A stretch of 10,502 nucleotides of DNA from DASTRU01 sp035761045 (lineage in GTDB: Bacteria > Pseudomonadota > Gammaproteobacteria > Burkholderiales > Burkholderiaceae_E), in assembly GCA_035761045.1 (NCBI GenBank), contig DASTRU010000296.1, positions 1 to 10,502 on the forward strand, in the 5' to 3' direction. The translations under genes were made by a program, and so were the position numbers. Shown here piece by piece: positions 7,785 to 10,502 of the stretch; positions within the stretch are counted from its first letter, which is position 1; every line of letters begins with the position of its first letter. Below the pieces are notes generated by a model. The model was not told the origin of the DNA and searched no databases. It saw only the letters and a list, made by a program, of their open reading frames with translations.

Positions 7785-10502
7785 TTCGGATACGTCGTTG
7801 ATACGCGCGGTGAGTTCGTTGACCTCGGCCTTGGCCGCCGTGCGCTGCGCTTCGGTCTTGGCGGTGTCCATGCGGCGGCGGGCGTCTTGCCGGTCGTCGA
7901 TGAGTTGGCGGCGACGCGCTTCGGCGGCCGGCACCGGCAAGGGTTGCTCGACGAGCTGGCCGTTGGCGTCGCGCACGCGCACGTTGATGTCGAGCGTATC
8001 GGGCAAGCGGCGGGTCGCGCCGGGCGCGGGAGCCACGTCGACGCCGGGCGCGATGGGCACGCGTTCCAGGTCGCGCAGCGATTGCACGCGGCCGGTGCTT
8101 TCGCTGACGAAGCCGCCCGCGCGCCAGGCCGCGAACACCACGCCTTCGACGTGCTCGGGGTTGTGCCCGATCGCGCCGCGCGCGGTGGACGGGTTTAAGT
8201 CGTAATACGCCTGCTTGAAGGCGTGCCACGACTGGAATTGCGGCGAGTCGCCATACATCTGCGTGATGAGGCGAACTTGCGTGGGGTTGCCCGGATAGTC
8301 GGGGTCGCTACGCAGGCGCGGCGCGATCGCGAACATCGGGTCGTCGGCGCGGGCGGCGAGCGCGGCTTCCACCGTCGCGCCCGGCGCGCGAAACGCGATG
8401 CGCTCGGCACGCGAGGCGGCGTTGTCCAACGCGGCGGCGCGACGTTCGAGCGCGGCGATTTCGCGGCGCACTTGCACTTCTTCCGGCGTGCGCTTGAGCA
8501 CGCCGGGGCCGACTTCCTTGCGCGTGCTAGCCGCCGCTTGCAATCGCTCTTGCGCTTGCGAAATCTCCGCGCGGACGTTGCTTGCCTCGTCGCGCAACAA
8601 GCCCGCGCGTTGACGCGCGAATTGGCGTTGCATGGCGTCGTCGGCCAGGGTGCGAGCGACCGGGTCGTTGCCGATGATGCGCGCGAGTTCGGCGCGGGCT
8701 TGGGCGCGCGCGGTGGCGTCGGCGCCGCCTGTCAAGCCCGCTTCGTGCAAGCGCATGCCGGCGATTTCGGTGAGTTCGGCGGCCAAGCGCGTATCGCCCA
8801 TTTCTTGCGCGCGACGGATTTGGCGCGCGAGCAGCGGAATGTCTTCGAGCGTGCCGGTGCGCGGGCGAAGCAGCGGGTTGTCGCGAGCGAGCGCGCGGAT
8901 CGCGTCGAGCCGGGCGACCGACTCGGCGCTCAAGCCGGTGCTCGCGAGTTGCGACCGAGCGTCGGCCGCGCGGCCATGCACGAGACCGAGGGCGGCGGCT
9001 TGCGACTCGGCGTCGTGCCGCAAGCGCGCGAGCGTGGGCGCGTCGGCGCCAGCGGCCTCGGCGGCGGCCAAGCGCGCGACGGCGGTGTCCAGATCGGCCA
9101 TGCGTTGCCGGTCGCGCGGCGAGAGCACGGTGCCGGGTTCGGGCACGAGGCCGGGGCGCAGCGCATCGTTGTCGCCAGGCCGCGTGAATTGCGCGCGCAT
9201 GCGGTCGAGCGCGCGCGCGGCGACCGAGTCGTCCTCGAATTGCGAACGCGCGAGCGCGGCGCGGCGGTCGGTGGCGGCGTCGGTGTCGAGCAGGCCCAGG
9301 CGGCTCGCGCGGTCGGCGAGCTCACGCGTGAGGCGGAAGATTTCTTGCGCGTCGCCGCGCGCGTGCGCGTCGGCCAGGCGGTGGGCGGTTTCGTCGAATT
9401 CGGCCAGGCGGCGACGATCGCCGGGGCTTAAATGCGTGTCGTCGGTGATCGGGCGGGCCGGGTGCAAGGCGTCGTCCGCGCCCGGCGTGCGCGCGCGGGT
9501 GCGCGCGTCGTCGAGCTCGCCGCGCGCTGGGTGGCCTTCGGGAATCGCCTCGCGCACGCGGGCCATGCGTGGATCGGCCGCGTCGGCGTGCAGCAGGCCG
9601 AGATGGCCGGCGAGGCTGTCCATGTCGCGCTGCAGGCGGGCGACTTGCGCGACATCGCCTTGCGCGTGCGCGGCGCGCAGCGCTTCGCCGAGCACTTGCA
9701 TTTCGGCGAGGCGGCCACGGTCGTGAGCGCTGAGCGGCGCGTCGGGGTTCGCGCCGACCCGCGCTTGCAGCACGTCGCCCGCGCCCACGCGGTCGGCCGG
9801 CAAGCCGTGAAAGCGCAATTCCTCGAGTTCGTGCGCGAGCGCGCGGGCGTGCGTGCTTTCGCGCGCGCGTGGCGAGAGCGTGACGACCCAATCGTCGCCC
9901 GCCGCGCCACGCGCGAAGTTGGCGACGTTGTTGCCTTCGGTCTCGCCGACCACCACGCGCACGCTCACGCGTTCGCCGTCGGCGCGTTCGAGCACCAGGC
10001 GGCGGCCGCCGTCGGGATGCGGTTCGTCGCTAATCACGCGGCCCTTGAGCGGACCGCCCTCGCCGGTGACTTGGCCCAAGGCGCGGTTGATCGCGGCGGG
10101 TTCGTCGACGATGACCCGTTGCGGCGCGAGTTGCATTTCCGAGCCCGCGATGCGCGCGGCCGCGCCTTCCACCGCGAGTTGCTGCGCGCGTTGCGCTTCG
10201 GCCTCGGCGGCGCGCGGGCGGCCGGTAAGTTCTTCGATGTCCGACGGACGCGGCCGGCCGGGCGCGGCTTCTTCCTCGCCAGGCGCGGCGGCGCGACGAG
10301 CGGCGGGCAAGTCTGCTTCCGGCGCCTCGCCGCGCGGCGTCGGGCGAGTTTCGGTCTCCGCCGCGGGCAGACGGCGCGCGCCGAGGGCCGAGGCGTCGGG
10401 CGCGGCCGGCGCGGCCACGGCGGGCGCCGACGCCGCCTCGGCTTGCGCATGCACGCCCCGGCGCATGAGTTCGCTTTCGGCGGCGATCTGCCGCATGCGT
10501 TC
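7365..10502 (-). CDS. Polymorphic toxin with C-terminal PD-(D/E)XK nuclease-like domain (N-terminus outside window)
   Basis: The stop is TAA at 7365. The frame is open to the window edge. The first in-frame ATG is 10496, but no ribosome site is visible and the text starts mid-helix, so this is almost surely the C-terminal part of a longer toxin. Residues count from that ATG. About 15-105 is an Ala/Pro/Glu/Arg linker. About 120-245 is an alpha/beta domain with 'ALAHELEEL'. About 252-640 holds three clear repeats and one decayed repeat of roughly 95-105 residues. Helical, probably coiled-coil stretches lie at about 640-700 and 855-905. The C-terminal domain shows Pro934-Asp935 and Glu950-Cys-Lys952 ('VIECKGG') with an upstream Glu917, followed by 'QGSPEYLRSLALDM'. 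This fits restriction-endonuclease-fold toxins that cut nucleic acid. The cut-off N-terminus, which would show the export route, cannot be seen. The Imm49-like neighbour downstream supports a toxin role. Confidence 0.8.
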   Translation of the reverse strand, partial: ERMRQIAAESELMRRGVHAQAEAASAPAVAAPAAPDASALGARRLPAAETETRPTPRGEAPEADLPAARRAAAPGEEEAAPGRPRPSDIEELTGRPRAAEAEAQRAQQLAVEGAAARIAGSEMQLAPQRVIVDEPAAINRALGQVTGEGGPLKGRVISDEPHPDGGRRLVLERADGERVSVRVVVGETEGNNVANFARGAAGDDWVVTLSPRARESTHARALAHELEELRFHGLPADRVGAGDVLQARVGANPDAPLSAHDRGRLAEMQVLGEALRAAHAQGDVAQVARLQRDMDSLAGHLGLLHADAADPRMARVREAIPEGHPARGELDDARTRARTPGADDALHPARPITDDTHLSPGDRRRLAEFDETAHRLADAHARGDAQEIFRLTRELADRASRLGLLDTDAATDRRAALARSQFEDDSVAARALDRMRAQFTRPGDNDALRPGLVPEPGTVLSPRDRQRMADLDTAVARLAAAEAAGADAPTLARLRHDAESQAAALGLVHGRAADARSQLASTGLSAESVARLDAIRALARDNPLLRPRTGTLEDIPLLARQIRRAQEMGDTRLAAELTEIAGMRLHEAGLTGGADATARAQARAELARIIGNDPVARTLADDAMQRQFARQRAGLLRDEASNVRAEISQAQERLQAAASTRKEVGPGVLKRTPEEVQVRREIAALERRAAALDNAASRAERIAFRAPGATVEAALAARADDPMFAIAPRLRSDPDYPGNPTQVRLITQMYGDSPQFQSWHAFKQAYYDLNPSTARGAIGHNPEHVEGVVFAAWRAGGFVSESTGRVQSLRDLERVPIAPGVDVAPAPGATRRLPDTLDINVRVRDANGQLVEQPLPVPAAEARRRQLIDDRQDARRRMDTAKTEAQRTAAKAEVNELTARINDVSEALGVAAGRQFASERFGSTGTLTEGRGAGVPDLIHEAPNNGRITVIECKGGTSELGERRATREGRAVMAEQGSPEYLRSLALDMQESGNAEMRRLGDRIIEALDRSPPNIDYVVVRQPFDDTGGRGPFTVSQHPIERSGK

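Noticed and set aside
8223..9431. 402-codon open frame on the + strand opposite the toxin repeats
   Set aside because: It is antisense shadow of the GC-rich repeat region. The composition is Arg/Gly/Ala low complexity, and the - strand frame has clear internal repeats and a catalytic motif.
9762..10139. Active zinc metalloprotease call for 'AHELEEL'
   Set aside because: The HExxH motif is incomplete (HELEE), and no third zinc ligand can be assigned, so only a possible degenerate relation is reported.

Overview
The window looks like chromosomal or genomic-island DNA from a high-GC proteobacterium. The TerC-family protein is close to the E. coli YgdQ subgroup, which fits a gammaproteobacterium, and a Xanthomonadales-type or Burkholderiales-type host is my guess only. 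No rRNA, tRNA or other taxonomic marker is present. There are four real genes, one on the + strand and three on the - strand, packed with only short intergenic gaps (68, 144 and 48 bases). No gap exceeds 300 bases.

Region 1 (about 1-4449, +): one very large open frame of at least 1480 codons, open to the left window edge. It has no signal peptide or membrane segments. The N-terminal two thirds is built from two unrecognised helical modules that alternate as A-B-A-B-A. These are followed by a Gln/Asp-rich linker made of a nearly perfect 36-bp tandem repeat, and then by four to five C-terminal ankyrin repeats. Base composition rises from clearly AT-richer at the 5' side to host-like at the ankyrin end, which suggests an acquired and mosaic gene. 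The layout fits a eukaryotic-like secreted effector, but no secretion signal can be proven from the sequence.

Region 2 (4518-5255, -): a complete TerC/YgdQ-family membrane protein, probably a metal-ion transporter and probably a core gene. It faces the ankyrin gene tail to tail, with a 12-bp hairpin between the two stop codons.

Region 3 (5400 to right edge, -): a two-gene polymorphic-toxin locus. The upstream gene (7365-10502, cut by the window edge) is the C-terminal part of a large toxin. It runs from a low-complexity Ala/Pro linker through an alpha/beta domain, about four tandem repeats of roughly 100 residues and coiled coil, to a C-terminal PD-(D/E)XK nuclease-like domain. The next gene, 48 bases downstream, encodes a 638-residue protein whose N-terminal part resembles the Imm49 immunity family and whose C-terminal part is an unrecognised Trp/Cys-rich domain. 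A strong UUCG-type hairpin terminator right after it closes the operon and separates it from terC.

Taken together, a housekeeping-like membrane gene sits between two accessory loci that both look like weapons or interaction factors: a putative host-directed ankyrin protein and an interbacterial nuclease toxin with its cognate immunity protein. The most novel parts are the A-B-A-B-A modules of the ankyrin protein, the repeat stalk of the toxin, and the C-terminal extension of the immunity protein.
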